DNA of 64,000 nt. Source: Bacteroidota bacterium. GTDB lineage: Bacteria; Bacteroidota; Bacteroidia; Bacteroidales; Paludibacteraceae. Both the position numbers and the translations under genes were made by a program. Where the stretch lies: assembly GCA_023391625.1 (NCBI GenBank), contig JAEWAN010000006.1, positions 620,001 to 684,000 on the forward strand, written 5' to 3'. This document shows positions 17,654 through 25,944 of this stretch, piece after piece (positions within the stretch are counted from its first letter, which is position 1; every line of letters starts with the position of its first letter). The notes beneath the pieces are model-generated. The model did no database searches and was not told the DNA's origin. It saw only the letters and a program-made list of their open reading frames with translations.

Positions 17654-19489
17654 TTAGAATGATTGCATGTCAACCAACTTTTTATAGTAACCGTTGAGTT
17701 TAATCAACTCTTCATGTTTTCCTCTTTCTACAATCTTTCCTTCATGTAAAACACAGATTTCATCCGCTCTTTTTATAGTAGAGAGGCGGTGTGCCACAAC
17801 AAGTGTTGTCCGGTTTTTCATTAAATTTTCCAGTGCCTCCTGTACCATTTTTTCCGATTCTGTATCAAGGGCAGAAGTTGCTTCATCTAAAATCAGGATA
17901 GGAGGGTTTTTTAGTATAGCCCGGGCTATACTGATCCGTTGGCGTTGACCGCCGGACAATTTTCCACCCCGGTCGCCGATGTATGTTTCATAGCCGTTTG
18001 GTGTCGCCATGATAAAATCGTGAGCGTTGGCTATTTTAGCCGCTTCTATAACTTCGTCCATTGTCGCACTGTCTACTCCGAAAGTAATATTGTTGTAGAA
18101 AGTGTCATTGAATAAAATGGCTTCCTGGTTTACATTGCCCATTTGGGAGCGGATGTCATAAGAACGTAAATCCTTTAAGTTTACTCCGTCGATTGTTATT
18201 TCACCTTTTTGAGGGTCGTAATAACGCGGAAGCAGATCGACCATGGTCGATTTTCCCGAGCCGGATTGCCCCACGAGGGCTACGGTTTTCCCTTTTTCAA
18301 TGACAAGATTGATGTCCTGTAAAACCCAGTCTTTTTGGTATCTGAAAGAAAGATTTTTATATTCAATCTTGTCGGAAAAAGGCTTCATTGTTTTTGGTTG
18401 TTCTGGTTCCGGAATGTTGTTTTCCGTCAATAAAATTTTATCTACCCGTTCCAGAGATGCAAGTCCTTTCTGGATGCTGTATGATGCTTTGGATAATTCT
18501 TTGGCCGGATTTATAATCAGGTAGAATATGGTCAGATAATAAATGAATTCAGACCCGTCTAACCCGGTGTAGTTGTTCAGAATAAATATACCTCCTACGC
18601 ATAACAAAATTGCGATTACAAAGGTTCCAAGCAGTTCGCTGACGGGGTGTGCCAGAGCATATTTCCGGTTGATCCGGTTGAATGTCTTGCGTAGCTTTTC
18701 GTTTAAGATTCCGAAACGTGTTTCCAGCTTCTTTTCTGCATTGAATGCCTTGATAACCCGCAATCCTCCTAATGTTTCCTCTATTTGTGACAATAACTCT
18801 CCCGTTTGTTCTTGCCCGAGAGTGGAACGTTTTTTTAAGGATTTTCCTATTTTGCCGACAGCCCACCCTGCGATGGGAAGGAATATTAATGCGAAAATAG
18901 TCAACTGCCAACTGAGAGCAAGCATAACTGCCAAGTACATGATAATCATGATCGGATTCTTAAACATCATATCCAGCGAACTCATGATTGATACTTCTAC
19001 TTCATTAACATCGCCCGTCATACGTGCCATAATATCTCCTTTCCTTTCGTCGGAAAAGAACCCCAAAGGCAGTGCCATTATTTTTTCGTACAGTTGCTTA
19101 CGGAGGTCGTGTAATACTCCGGTACGTATGGGAATCATAAAGTAGGAACCGAGATAAGATGTTCCGACTTTAAATAAAGTCATAATGATGAGGAATATGG
19201 CAATGTATGCTAATGCAACGGCAGGACCGGATTGGAGGATTATCTGCTCTATCGCATAAGAAACATTGTTTTTCATTGCGTTGGCTATGTCCAGTATATT
19301 GTCTCCCCATGACCATTGGAGGTATGTTTTTGTGTGGTCTGTTATTCCAAAAAGAATTTTTAATACAGGAATAATCGCTGCAAAAGAAAAAAGGCTGAAT
19401 ATGGTGGAAAGAATATGGAATAACAAGTTTAGAAATACATACTTTTTGTATGGAGGAATAAACCGCTTTAACAATGTGAGAAAATTCAT
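17654..19489 (-). CDS. ABC exporter, MsbA-like (fused permease and ATPase)
   Basis: 611 residues. The N-terminal 320 residues hold six membrane helices of an exporter permease; the coupling segment ADERKGDIMARMTGD-like stretch is present as SDERKGDIMARMTGDVNEVE. The ATPase half has Walker A GQSGSGKST, signature LSGGQRQRISIARA, Walker B PILILDEATSALD and the switch His in VVAHRLSTI. Position upstream of the lpx genes supports a role in flipping lipid A-core across the inner membrane (MsbA), but sequence alone cannot separate MsbA from other lipid or multidrug exporters. Confidence 0.85.
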   Translation of the reverse strand: MNFLTLLKRFIPPYKKYVFLNLLFHILSTIFSLFSFAAIIPVLKILFGITDHTKTYLQWSWGDNILDIANAMKNNVSYAIEQIILQSGPAVALAYIAIFLIIMTLFKVGTSYLGSYFMIPIRTGVLHDLRKQLYEKIMALPLGFFSDERKGDIMARMTGDVNEVEVSIMSSLDMMFKNPIMIIMYLAVMLALSWQLTIFALIFLPIAGWAVGKIGKSLKKRSTLGQEQTGELLSQIEETLGGLRVIKAFNAEKKLETRFGILNEKLRKTFNRINRKYALAHPVSELLGTFVIAILLCVGGIFILNNYTGLDGSEFIYYLTIFYLIINPAKELSKASYSIQKGLASLERVDKILLTENNIPEPEQPKTMKPFSDKIEYKNLSFRYQKDWVLQDINLVIEKGKTVALVGQSGSGKSTMVDLLPRYYDPQKGEITIDGVNLKDLRSYDIRSQMGNVNQEAILFNDTFYNNITFGVDSATMDEVIEAAKIANAHDFIMATPNGYETYIGDRGGKLSGGQRQRISIARAILKNPPILILDEATSALDTESEKMVQEALENLMKNRTTLVVAHRLSTIKRADEICVLHEGKIVERGKHEELIKLNGYYKKLVDMQSF

Positions 19490-19613
19490 ATTATGACAGT
19501 TAGGACTTTATCCGGTGTTATTACAACAGGCTTGATAAAGTTGGTTGTTGTTTTACAGAGTGAAATGAATGTAGCTTGTATGGATACAGGTTGTATGTAC
19601 AGTTTCTTGTAAA

Positions 19614-19644
19614 CTATAAACCTCCTGAACCAGGAGGTTTATAG
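19614..19644 (-). terminator. Hairpin after purB
   Basis: A perfect 14-base-pair stem (19614-19627 with 19631-19644) with a 3-base loop, 9 bases past the purB stop. On the - strand it is followed by GTTT only, so the T-run is weak. It probably ends the purB message. Confidence 0.6.
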
Positions 19645-19652
19645 GGGGTTAT

Positions 19653-20996
19653 TTAAATTCCGGTGTAAGTACGTGGGGTGATTCTTCTCAGCTCCTCTTT
19701 TACAGATTCGCTGACATCCAGTTTTTCAATAAATTCCCGGATTGACTTTTCATTGATTTCTTCATTTGTCCGGGTCAGTGCTTTCAGCGCTTCGTAAGGA
19801 GATGGATAGGCTTCCCTGCGAAGGATGGTCTGGATACCTTCCGCAACAACAGCCCATGTTCCGTCCAGATCACGGTAAATTGCGGTTTCGTTCAATAAAA
19901 GTTTGCCTAATCCTTTCAGTATGCTTTGAGTTGCAATCATTGTATGGGCAAAAGGAACTCCGATATTGCGTAAAACAGTGCTGTCTGTCAGGTCTCGCTG
20001 CAAACGGGATACCGGGAGCTTGGACGCTAAAAACTCCAGCATGGCATTAGCTACCCCTAAATTTCCTTCTGCGTTTTCAAAGTCAATCGGATTTACTTTA
20101 TGAGGCATGGCTGAAGATCCTACTTCGCCGGCTTTGATCCGTTGTTTGAAATATTCCATTGATACATATGTCCAGATGTCCCGGCATAAGTCAATCAGTA
20201 TTGTGTTGATGCGTTTCATTGCATCGAACAGGGCAGCCAGGTTGTCATAATTTGAAATCTGTGTAGTCCAGGCTTCACGAACCAGTCCCAGTTTTTCTGT
20301 AAGGAAGTTGTTTCCGAAAGCTTTCCAGTCTATGGTTGGGTATGCAACGTTATGTGCATTGAAGTTGCCGGTAGCTCCACCGAATTTACCTGAAATAGGA
20401 GTTGCTTTCAATAATTCTATTTGTTGGTTCAGACGGCTTACAAAAACCATGATTTCTTTTCCCAGGCGGGTAGGAGAGGCTGGCTGTCCATGTGTTTTGG
20501 CAAGCATGGATACGTCCCGCCATTCGTCGGCCAGACGGTTCAATTCATGAACCAGGTTCTCTATTTCAGGGTAATATACTTCATTAAGTGCGTCTTTAAT
20601 GGAATGAGGAACAGAAGTATTGTTAATATCCTGTGATGTTAATCCGAAATGAATAAATTCTTTGAACGCAGTTAAATTCAATTCGTCAAATTTTTCTTTC
20701 AGAAAGTATTCTACCGCTTTAACGTCGTGGTTGGTTACTTTTTCAATATCTTTTATTTTGGTAGCATCCGCTTCAGAGAAGTTTTGGTAAATAGCACGTA
20801 ATTTCGGGAAAATGCCGGAAGGAATAGCTTCCAGTTGTTTCAAGGGTATTTCGCATAAAGCAATGAAATATTCTACTTCGACTAATACCCGGTAACGTAT
20901 AAGGGCATATTCTGAAAAATAAGCTGCATAAGGTTGAGTTTTAGAACGGTAGCGTCCGTCTACGGGGGAAATAGCATTAAGTATTGATAAGTCCAT
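19653..20996 (-). CDS. purB: Adenylosuccinate lyase
   Basis: Cleaves fumarate from SAICAR and from adenylosuccinate in purine synthesis. 447 residues, fumarase/aspartase superfamily. The superfamily signature loop GEVGSSAMPHKVNPIDFENAEGN-type sequence (SSAMPHKVNP) with the catalytic Ser is present near residue 290, TKTHGQPASPTRLGKE-like sequence appears as AKTHGQPASPTRLGKE, and NHDVKAVEYFLK lies near residue 90. The length and the N-terminal LSILNAISPVDGRYR match the longer E. coli-type PurB. Single gene with a following hairpin; divergent from psd. Confidence 0.96.
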   Translation of the reverse strand: MDLSILNAISPVDGRYRSKTQPYAAYFSEYALIRYRVLVEVEYFIALCEIPLKQLEAIPSGIFPKLRAIYQNFSEADATKIKDIEKVTNHDVKAVEYFLKEKFDELNLTAFKEFIHFGLTSQDINNTSVPHSIKDALNEVYYPEIENLVHELNRLADEWRDVSMLAKTHGQPASPTRLGKEIMVFVSRLNQQIELLKATPISGKFGGATGNFNAHNVAYPTIDWKAFGNNFLTEKLGLVREAWTTQISNYDNLAALFDAMKRINTILIDLCRDIWTYVSMEYFKQRIKAGEVGSSAMPHKVNPIDFENAEGNLGVANAMLEFLASKLPVSRLQRDLTDSTVLRNIGVPFAHTMIATQSILKGLGKLLLNETAIYRDLDGTWAVVAEGIQTILRREAYPSPYEALKALTRTNEEINEKSIREFIEKLDVSESVKEELRRITPRTYTGI

Positions 20997-21122
20997 TTTA
21001 TTGAAAATTGAATTGTTTTCTTTTAATAATAGCTAAACTTACTGAAGGCATTTTAAGCCTGTTATAAAATAAGTTGCAAAGGTAATCATTTCCCTATGAT
21101 TCTGAAAAGATTTTATATTACC

Positions 21123-21154
21123 TTTGCAAGGCTAAATATTTTTAAGTATTTTTG
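21123..21154 (+). promoter_or_regulatory. psd promoter (-33 TTTG, -7 TATTTTTG)
   Basis: TTTG at 21123-21126 and TATTTTTG at 21147-21154, 20 bases apart. Predicted start near 21161, so the transcript leader would hold both copies of the tandem repeat at 21166-21217 and reach the ATG at 21219. Confidence 0.7.
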
Positions 21155-21165
21155 TTTTAGATTAT

Positions 21166-21217
21166 TTTAATTGTCACTGTCCGAAAATCTGTTTAATTGT
21201 CACTGTCCGAAAATCTG
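21166..21217 (+). repeat. Exact 26-base tandem duplication in the psd leader
   Basis: Two identical copies, 21166-21191 and 21192-21217, each containing the core TTGTCACTGTCCGAAAATC. They abut with no spacer and end one base before the psd ATG. The unit length is not a multiple of three. Copy number two only. Confidence 0.95.
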
Positions 21218-21218
21218 T

Positions 21219-21887
21219 ATGAAATATACTAAAATACACAAAGAAGGGTATCTTATTCTTTTAGGTTTGTGCTTTGTTATTTTTGTAATCAATCTGATTG
21301 TTTACATGCATTATCCTAAGATAATATTTGCCATTACTACAAGTTTATGTGCCTTGGTGCTGATCTTTTTTGCTTACTTCTTCCGCAATCCGGTTCGTGT
21401 TTCCGAAATTGATGATTCCGGCTTGGTAGTTGCTCCGGCAGACGGAACGATAGTAGTGGTGGAAACCACCGAGGAACTGGAGTATTTTGGTGATAAACGT
21501 ATTCAGGTTTCCATTTTTATGTCGGTTTTCAATGTCCACGCTAACTGGTATCCTGTTTCTGGTATTGTACGTAAGGCTGTACATCATGATGGAAACCATA
21601 TGATGGCGTATTTGCCGAAATCCAGCACAGAAAATGAACGTTCTACAATAGTAATTGAAACTCCTTCCAAGACTCAGATATTGGTTCGTCAGATAGCTGG
21701 AGCTTTGGCTCGGCGTATTGTTACCTATGCACATGAAGGCAAAAGTTGTCATATAAACGAACAATTGGGTTTTATAAAATTCGGTTCGCGGGTAGATATT
21801 TATTTCCCTCTTGATACAGAGATTTTTGTTCAGGTGGGCGATAAGACCACAGGGAACGAAACTATTATTGCACGTTTGAACGAGTGA
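21219..21887 (+). CDS. psd: Phosphatidylserine decarboxylase proenzyme
   Basis: Makes phosphatidylethanolamine from phosphatidylserine at the inner membrane. It is a 222-residue proenzyme of the short, archaeal/Bacteroidetes type: a membrane hairpin (about residues 10-52), then FRNPVR..VVAPADGTIV, FMSVFNVHANWYPVSG with the catalytic His, and the self-cleavage site GS in KFGSRVDIYFP, where the Ser becomes the pyruvoyl group. I start at the ATG at 21219; the longer open frame uses a TTG at 21171 inside the tandem repeat and adds a Cys-rich leader unlikely to be real. The next gene follows after 1 base. Confidence 0.93.
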   Translation: MKYTKIHKEGYLILLGLCFVIFVINLIVYMHYPKIIFAITTSLCALVLIFFAYFFRNPVRVSEIDDSGLVVAPADGTIVVVETTEELEYFGDKRIQVSIFMSVFNVHANWYPVSGIVRKAVHHDGNHMMAYLPKSSTENERSTIVIETPSKTQILVRQIAGALARRIVTYAHEGKSCHINEQLGFIKFGSRVDIYFPLDTEIFVQVGDKTTGNETIIARLNE

Positions 21888-21888
21888 T

Positions 21889-22215
21889 ATGACTTTAAGT
21901 GAAGCACAGGAACAGGTTGACCAGTGGATAAAAACATATGGTGTCCGCTATTTTAATGAACTGACCAATATGGTGATATTGACCGAGGAGGTTGGGGAGT
22001 TGGCTCGCATTGTGGCCCGTACTTTTGGGGAGCAGTCGTTTAAAGAGTCGGATAAGAAAAAGAATTTGGCTGATGAAATGGCTGATGTGTTGTGGGTTCT
22101 CATTTGTCTGGCCAACCAGACGGGGGTTGATTTGACCGAAGCTTTTCAAAAGAATCTTCAAAAGAAAACCAATCGGGATGCTGTCCGGCATCTGGAAAAT
22201 GAAAAACTGAAATAG
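21889..22215 (+). CDS. MazG-like nucleotide pyrophosphohydrolase
   Basis: 108 residues, all-alpha NTP pyrophosphohydrolase of the MazG superfamily. The Mg-binding motif is visible: EEVGELARIV near residue 31 and DEMADVLWVLICLA near residue 65, fitting the EExxE ... ExxD pattern. Single-domain relatives hydrolyse canonical or damaged (d)NTPs to monophosphates; the substrate here is unknown. It starts one base after the psd stop, so the two are cotranscribed, and deoC follows after 69 bases. Pairing with deoC suggests nucleotide clean-up or salvage. Confidence 0.87.
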   Translation: MTLSEAQEQVDQWIKTYGVRYFNELTNMVILTEEVGELARIVARTFGEQSFKESDKKKNLADEMADVLWVLICLANQTGVDLTEAFQKNLQKKTNRDAVRHLENEKLK

Positions 22216-22284
22216 GTGTAATTTTTTTGACTTTCCCTTTATTATTTAGTTCTGTAATTTTAAAATCCGGATAAAATATTTATT

Positions 22285-23163
22285 ATGAATAAGTTTGAAG
22301 AGTTATTCAGTGTTTATGACTGTCAGAAGACAGATGCTGAAGTAAAAAAGACAGTAGAGAATATTCTTTCTGCAGAGTATGTGGAAAATAATAACGTTCA
22401 GGTTTATGGGCAATGTCTGGGTATGGTAGATTTGACGTCTTTAAACGTATCGGATACGGAAAGCGATATTGCGAAACTGACAGAGAAAGTAAACGATTTT
22501 AGTACGGTTTATCCTGCTCTTGCTAATGTTGCGGCGATTTGTGTTTTCCCGGCTTTAGTTCCTGTGGTTAAAGATGTTTTGACTGAAAATGTAGAGATAG
22601 CTGCTGTGGCAGGAGGATTTCCGGCCTCTCAGACTTTTTTGGAAATAAAAGTGGCTGAAACTGCAATGGCTGCTATGGAAGGAGCTTCGGAAATAGACGT
22701 GGTTTTATCTGTCGGAAAATTTTTGGAGGGGAATTACGAAGAGGTTTATGAAGAATTGCGCGAGATTAAATCATCCTGCCGGGATGCCCGTTTAAAAGTT
22801 ATATTGGAAACAGGGGCTTTGAAAAGTGCTTCAAATATAATGAAAGCTTCTATTCTGGCTATGGCAGCCGGTGCTGATTTTATAAAAACTTCTACGGGAA
22901 AGATCTCTGTATCTGCTACTCCTGAAGCTACTTACCTGATGTGTTATGCTATAAAACAATGGAACGAGAAGAACAATGAAAAGGTAGGTTTTAAAGCAGC
23001 CGGAGGAATTGTGACCACAGAAGATGCGGTGAAACAATATACAATCGTGAAAAATGTTCTTGGAAAAGAATGGCTTGATAAAGAGTTGTTTCGTATTGGA
23101 GCCAGCCGCTTGGCCAATAACTTATTGACTGCGATTACAGGTAAAGAAACAAAATATTTTTAG
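22285..23163 (+). CDS. deoC: Deoxyribose-phosphate aldolase
   Basis: Class I aldolase splitting 2-deoxyribose-5-phosphate into glyceraldehyde-3-phosphate and acetaldehyde in deoxynucleoside catabolism. 292 residues, TIM barrel. The Schiff-base Lys is in the conserved ADFIKTSTGK stretch near residue 197; EIDVVLSVGKFLEGNYEEV and the second Lys in GFKAAGGI are present. It carries about 30 extra N-terminal residues compared with short bacterial DeoC, as in the E. coli-like long class. Ends at a strong convergent terminator. Confidence 0.95.
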   Translation: MNKFEELFSVYDCQKTDAEVKKTVENILSAEYVENNNVQVYGQCLGMVDLTSLNVSDTESDIAKLTEKVNDFSTVYPALANVAAICVFPALVPVVKDVLTENVEIAAVAGGFPASQTFLEIKVAETAMAAMEGASEIDVVLSVGKFLEGNYEEVYEELREIKSSCRDARLKVILETGALKSASNIMKASILAMAAGADFIKTSTGKISVSATPEATYLMCYAIKQWNEKNNEKVGFKAAGGIVTTEDAVKQYTIVKNVLGKEWLDKELFRIGASRLANNLLTAITGKETKYF

Positions 23164-23183
23164 CAATAAATTGTTTGTATTGC

Positions 23184-23230
23184 TATCAATGAGAAAGGGT
23201 TGCCAACATGGCAACCCTTTCTCATTGATA
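23184..23230. terminator. Bidirectional terminator between deoC and the RluB-like gene
   Basis: A perfect 22-base-pair stem (23184-23205 with 23209-23230) with a 3-base loop, midway between convergent stops at 23163 and 23251. Strong GC core GGGTTGCC. Confidence 0.85.
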
Positions 23231-23250
23231 TATTTCATTAATCGTTTTTT

Positions 23251-24525
23251 TTATTCGTATGCTCCCATTTTCAAAGCAGCAATTTCCTTGCCTGTAAGGA
23301 AACGGTATCTTCCGCGAGGGAGATTCTTTTTAGTCAGTCCGGCAAAGTATACACGGTCCAGTTTGGTTACTTTATAGCCCAGTTTGTCAAAAATACGACG
23401 TACTACACGGTTTTTACCGGAGTGTATCTCAATGCCTACCTGCAATCTGCTGTCTTCTTTTACAAAAGCCAGATCATCGGCAGCTATAATACCATCGTCC
23501 AACTCAACACCTTTCAATATCTGTTCGAAATCGGCATCCTGTAACTCTTTGTCCAGAGTAGCATGGTATATTTTCTTTTTTTCGTATTTCGGATGTGTAA
23601 GTTTGGCAGCAAGATCCCCGTCGTTTGTGAATAACAATACTCCTGTTGTATTCCTGTCCAGACGTCCTACCGGATATATACGTTCGCTACATGCGTTTTT
23701 TACCAGATCCATAACAATTTTACGGTCATGCGTATCTTCTGCTGTTGTTACGAAATCTTTCGGTTTGTTCAATATAAGGTATATTTTACGTTCCGAATGT
23801 ACTAACTGATCGTGGAATAATACTCTGTCGGTAGGTAAAATTTTTGTGCCTAACTCAGTTACAATGACATCGTTTACAGATATCACGCCGGCTTGTATAA
23901 ACTCATCAGCTTCACGACGTGAACAGATGCCCGCATTGGCAAGGAATTTATTTAACCGGATTGGTTTGGTCAAGTCAACTTCTTCCTTATATGCTTCAAA
24001 ATGTTTTCGTTCTGTATTTTCTCCTACTTTTTTACGTTTACGGAAAACTATTTTTTTATTGTTTTCATCGTAATGTGTACTGTCCTGTTGCTGATAAGGT
24101 CTTCTTGGAGAGTTTGATTCGTATCTGTTAGAGTTGTAAGAGCGGTTTCCGTTTGGAGTTCCGTAGTTATTTCTTCTCTCGTTTCCGAAACGAGAATCGC
24201 TGTTCCCATAATTTTTTCTTTCGCCTCCGTAGCTTCTGCCTTGGTTGTTGTAGCTTCTGCCCTCATTTCCGTAACGATTGCCATAGCTGTTGTTGCCGTA
24301 TTCCCTGCGGCCTTCATTATTCCGTGAGGTTGAATTGTAAGAGCGGTTTTCTCCTCCCCTGTGGTCGGACTGTTTGCGGTCGTTACTGTAATTACTGTTA
24401 TAACTTCTTTTGTTATAATTGTTTCCTTCAGCAGGTCTTTTTAGCTGAAAGGAGCGTTTCTCCGGACGATTCCCATCGTTGTTGCCGGAAAAATCTCGTT
24501 TTGGTTTAGCATTAGGTTCTTCCAT
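23251..24525 (-). CDS. RluB-like pseudouridine synthase with long low-complexity N-terminal tail
   Basis: 424 residues. The C-terminal 235 residues are a RsuA/RluB-type rRNA pseudouridine synthase: an S4 RNA-binding domain (about 190-235, IRLNKFLANAGICSRREAD) and a catalytic domain with Asp290 in PVGRLDRNTTG and KYEKKKIYHATL. The first 155 residues are a disordered-looking tail almost entirely of Asn, Gly, Arg, Ser, Tyr and Gln, with many GN(R/S)Y and R(S/N)Y repeats. Such tails occur in Bacteroidetes RluB homologues and resemble eukaryotic RGG/prion-like RNA-binding regions. The likely target is 23S rRNA near position 2605 by analogy with RluB, an inference. Confidence 0.88.
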   Translation of the reverse strand: MEEPNAKPKRDFSGNNDGNRPEKRSFQLKRPAEGNNYNKRSYNSNYSNDRKQSDHRGGENRSYNSTSRNNEGRREYGNNSYGNRYGNEGRSYNNQGRSYGGERKNYGNSDSRFGNERRNNYGTPNGNRSYNSNRYESNSPRRPYQQQDSTHYDENNKKIVFRKRKKVGENTERKHFEAYKEEVDLTKPIRLNKFLANAGICSRREADEFIQAGVISVNDVIVTELGTKILPTDRVLFHDQLVHSERKIYLILNKPKDFVTTAEDTHDRKIVMDLVKNACSERIYPVGRLDRNTTGVLLFTNDGDLAAKLTHPKYEKKKIYHATLDKELQDADFEQILKGVELDDGIIAADDLAFVKEDSRLQVGIEIHSGKNRVVRRIFDKLGYKVTKLDRVYFAGLTKKNLPRGRYRFLTGKEIAALKMGAYE

Positions 24526-24691
24526 TTTTTTGTTTTTTACTGGTCAACCTCACGGTCTTCCATTAAATGAATAATCTTTTTTATTATAAAATTGAAGCTG
24601 CAAAGATCACAAAAAAAACTGAGAAAATTGATTTTTAAAGGAGAATGTTTTTAATATTGATGAATTTAGCGAAATAAAAATCAGGTAACGA

Positions 24692-24722
24692 TTTGTAGTT
24701 TCAAAAAAAACATCTATTTTTG
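24692..24722 (+). promoter_or_regulatory. rpmH promoter (-33 TTTG, -7 TATTTTTG)
   Basis: TTTG at 24692-24695 and TATTTTTG at 24715-24722, spaced 19 bases; predicted start near 24729, about 44 bases before the rpmH ATG. The rest of the 247-base gap toward the RluB-like gene is AT-rich and shows nothing else I can name. Confidence 0.75.
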
Positions 24723-24772
24723 CAGTCCCTTAAAACCAAGAGAATATATAAATTAAAATAAAATATTAAGCA

Positions 24773-24931
24773 ATGAAAAGGACGTTTCAACCTTCTAACA
24801 GAAAAAGAAGAAATAAACACGGTTTCCGTGAAAGAATGGCTACTGCCAACGGACGCAGAGTATTGGCTGCCCGTCGCGCAAAAGGAAGATCAAAACTGAC
24901 TGTTGCAGACGAATCACGTCATAAAGCGTAA
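24773..24931 (+). CDS. rpmH: 50S ribosomal protein L34
   Basis: 52 codons encoding the very basic protein MKRTFQPSNRKRRNKHGF..RMATANGRRVLAARRAKGR.., the hallmark L34 sequence. L34 is a late-assembly large-subunit protein. Length is a few residues above the E. coli form because of a short C-terminal extension (KLTVADESRHKA) usual in Bacteroidetes. It has its own promoter and terminator. It is not next to dnaA or rnpA here, unlike the classic arrangement near the replication origin in many bacteria. Confidence 0.97.
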   Translation: MKRTFQPSNRKRRNKHGFRERMATANGRRVLAARRAKGRSKLTVADESRHKA

Positions 24932-24956
24932 GAAACAACAAACACATTATAAAGAA

Positions 24957-24995
24957 AGTAAAGACCTTTTTTAGGTTTTTACTTTTTTTATTTTT
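24957..24995 (+). terminator. Intrinsic terminator of rpmH
   Basis: An 11-base-pair stem (24957-24967 with 24973-24983, one G-U pair) with a 5-base loop, followed by a run of seven T and then ATTTTT. It begins 26 bases past the rpmH stop. Confidence 0.8.
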
Positions 24996-25070
24996 ATCCA
25001 TTCGCTTGGAACGGATAAAATAAGTATTTTTGAAAAATCTTTCTAGTTTACAGATATTACAGTGGACGCT

Positions 25071-25913
25071 ATGGGTAAAAAATCAGGTAAAGATTCGGGC
25101 AAAAAAAGTTTTATTGGGTTGATAGTAAAAAACGTTATAATCGCGGCGGTTATATTTGTAGCGCTTGTTGCTATAACTTTTGTCGGCATAAACAAATATA
25201 CAAAGCATGGTGTGGTGGAAGTGGTGCCTGATTTGCGGGGAGCTTACCTGGAAGAAGCGGAAATGATCTTGAAAAAGAATGAATTATATCCTCAGGTTAT
25301 TGATTCTGTATATACCAGAGAGAAAGAGTTGGGAACGGTTGTAGATCAGATACCGGCTCCTAATTCAACAATGAAACCGAATCGTCCTGTCTATCTGATT
25401 ATAAATTCCCGCCAGGTACGAACAATTAAATTTCCGGATGTGAGTGATTATTCTTCCCGTCAGGCTACGGCAATGTTGCAGGCCTCCGGCATAGAAATAG
25501 AAAGTGTTCAGTACATTCCTTCTTTATATAGGGATTTGGTGTTGGATGTGAAATATAAAGGTGAAACTATAGAGCCTGGAACGGAAATCCCAGAAGGGGA
25601 TGCCGTGGTTCTTATCGTTGGTAACGGTCTGGGAGATGAGGAAGTGGCTGTTCCTAATGTGAGAGGCCTTACCCTGGATGTTGCACGGAAAGAGCTTATG
25701 AATTTTTATTTTACTCTCGGTGCTGTAAATTATGATGTAGAACCGCAGGAAGAAGGTGTGTCTTATTTTATATACCGGCAATACCCTGTTGCCGGAAGGA
25801 AAGTGCCTAGCGGTACACGTGTGGACGTTTGGCTTTCTGCAGATCCTTCATCTTTGCAGGTATTACCTTCTGATACGGACGCAACGGATAATCTGGAAGA
25901 GGAGTTTTTCTGA
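25071..25913 (+). CDS. Membrane-anchored PASTA-domain protein
   Basis: 280 residues: a short Lys-rich cytoplasmic start, one membrane helix (about 17-40, IVKNVIIAAVIFVALVAITF), then three periplasmic PASTA domains of about 65 residues each (VVPDLRGAYLEEAEMIL, FPDVSDYSSRQATAML, VPNVRGLTLDVARKEL) and an acidic tail. In Gram-positive bacteria PASTA repeats sit on Ser/Thr kinases or PBPs and bind muropeptides; here there is no kinase or transpeptidase. The start at 25071 is chosen over a GTG three codons earlier. The gene precedes an RluD-like synthase by 31 bases, an arrangement I recall as common in Bacteroidales. Confidence 0.87.
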   Translation: MGKKSGKDSGKKSFIGLIVKNVIIAAVIFVALVAITFVGINKYTKHGVVEVVPDLRGAYLEEAEMILKKNELYPQVIDSVYTREKELGTVVDQIPAPNSTMKPNRPVYLIINSRQVRTIKFPDVSDYSSRQATAMLQASGIEIESVQYIPSLYRDLVLDVKYKGETIEPGTEIPEGDAVVLIVGNGLGDEEVAVPNVRGLTLDVARKELMNFYFTLGAVNYDVEPQEEGVSYFIYRQYPVAGRKVPSGTRVDVWLSADPSSLQVLPSDTDATDNLEEEFF

Positions 25914-25944
25914 TTTTAATTGAAAATAAAAGCTTTAATAAAGA

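Noticed and set aside
23846..24525. Arrays in the RluB-like tail as a CRISPR or DNA repeat
   Set aside because: Repeats are irregular and follow codons for Asn, Gly, Arg and Tyr; no spacer structure.
24773..24931. rpmH as a replication-origin marker
   Set aside because: No dnaA, rnpA, parB or DnaA-box cluster seen nearby.
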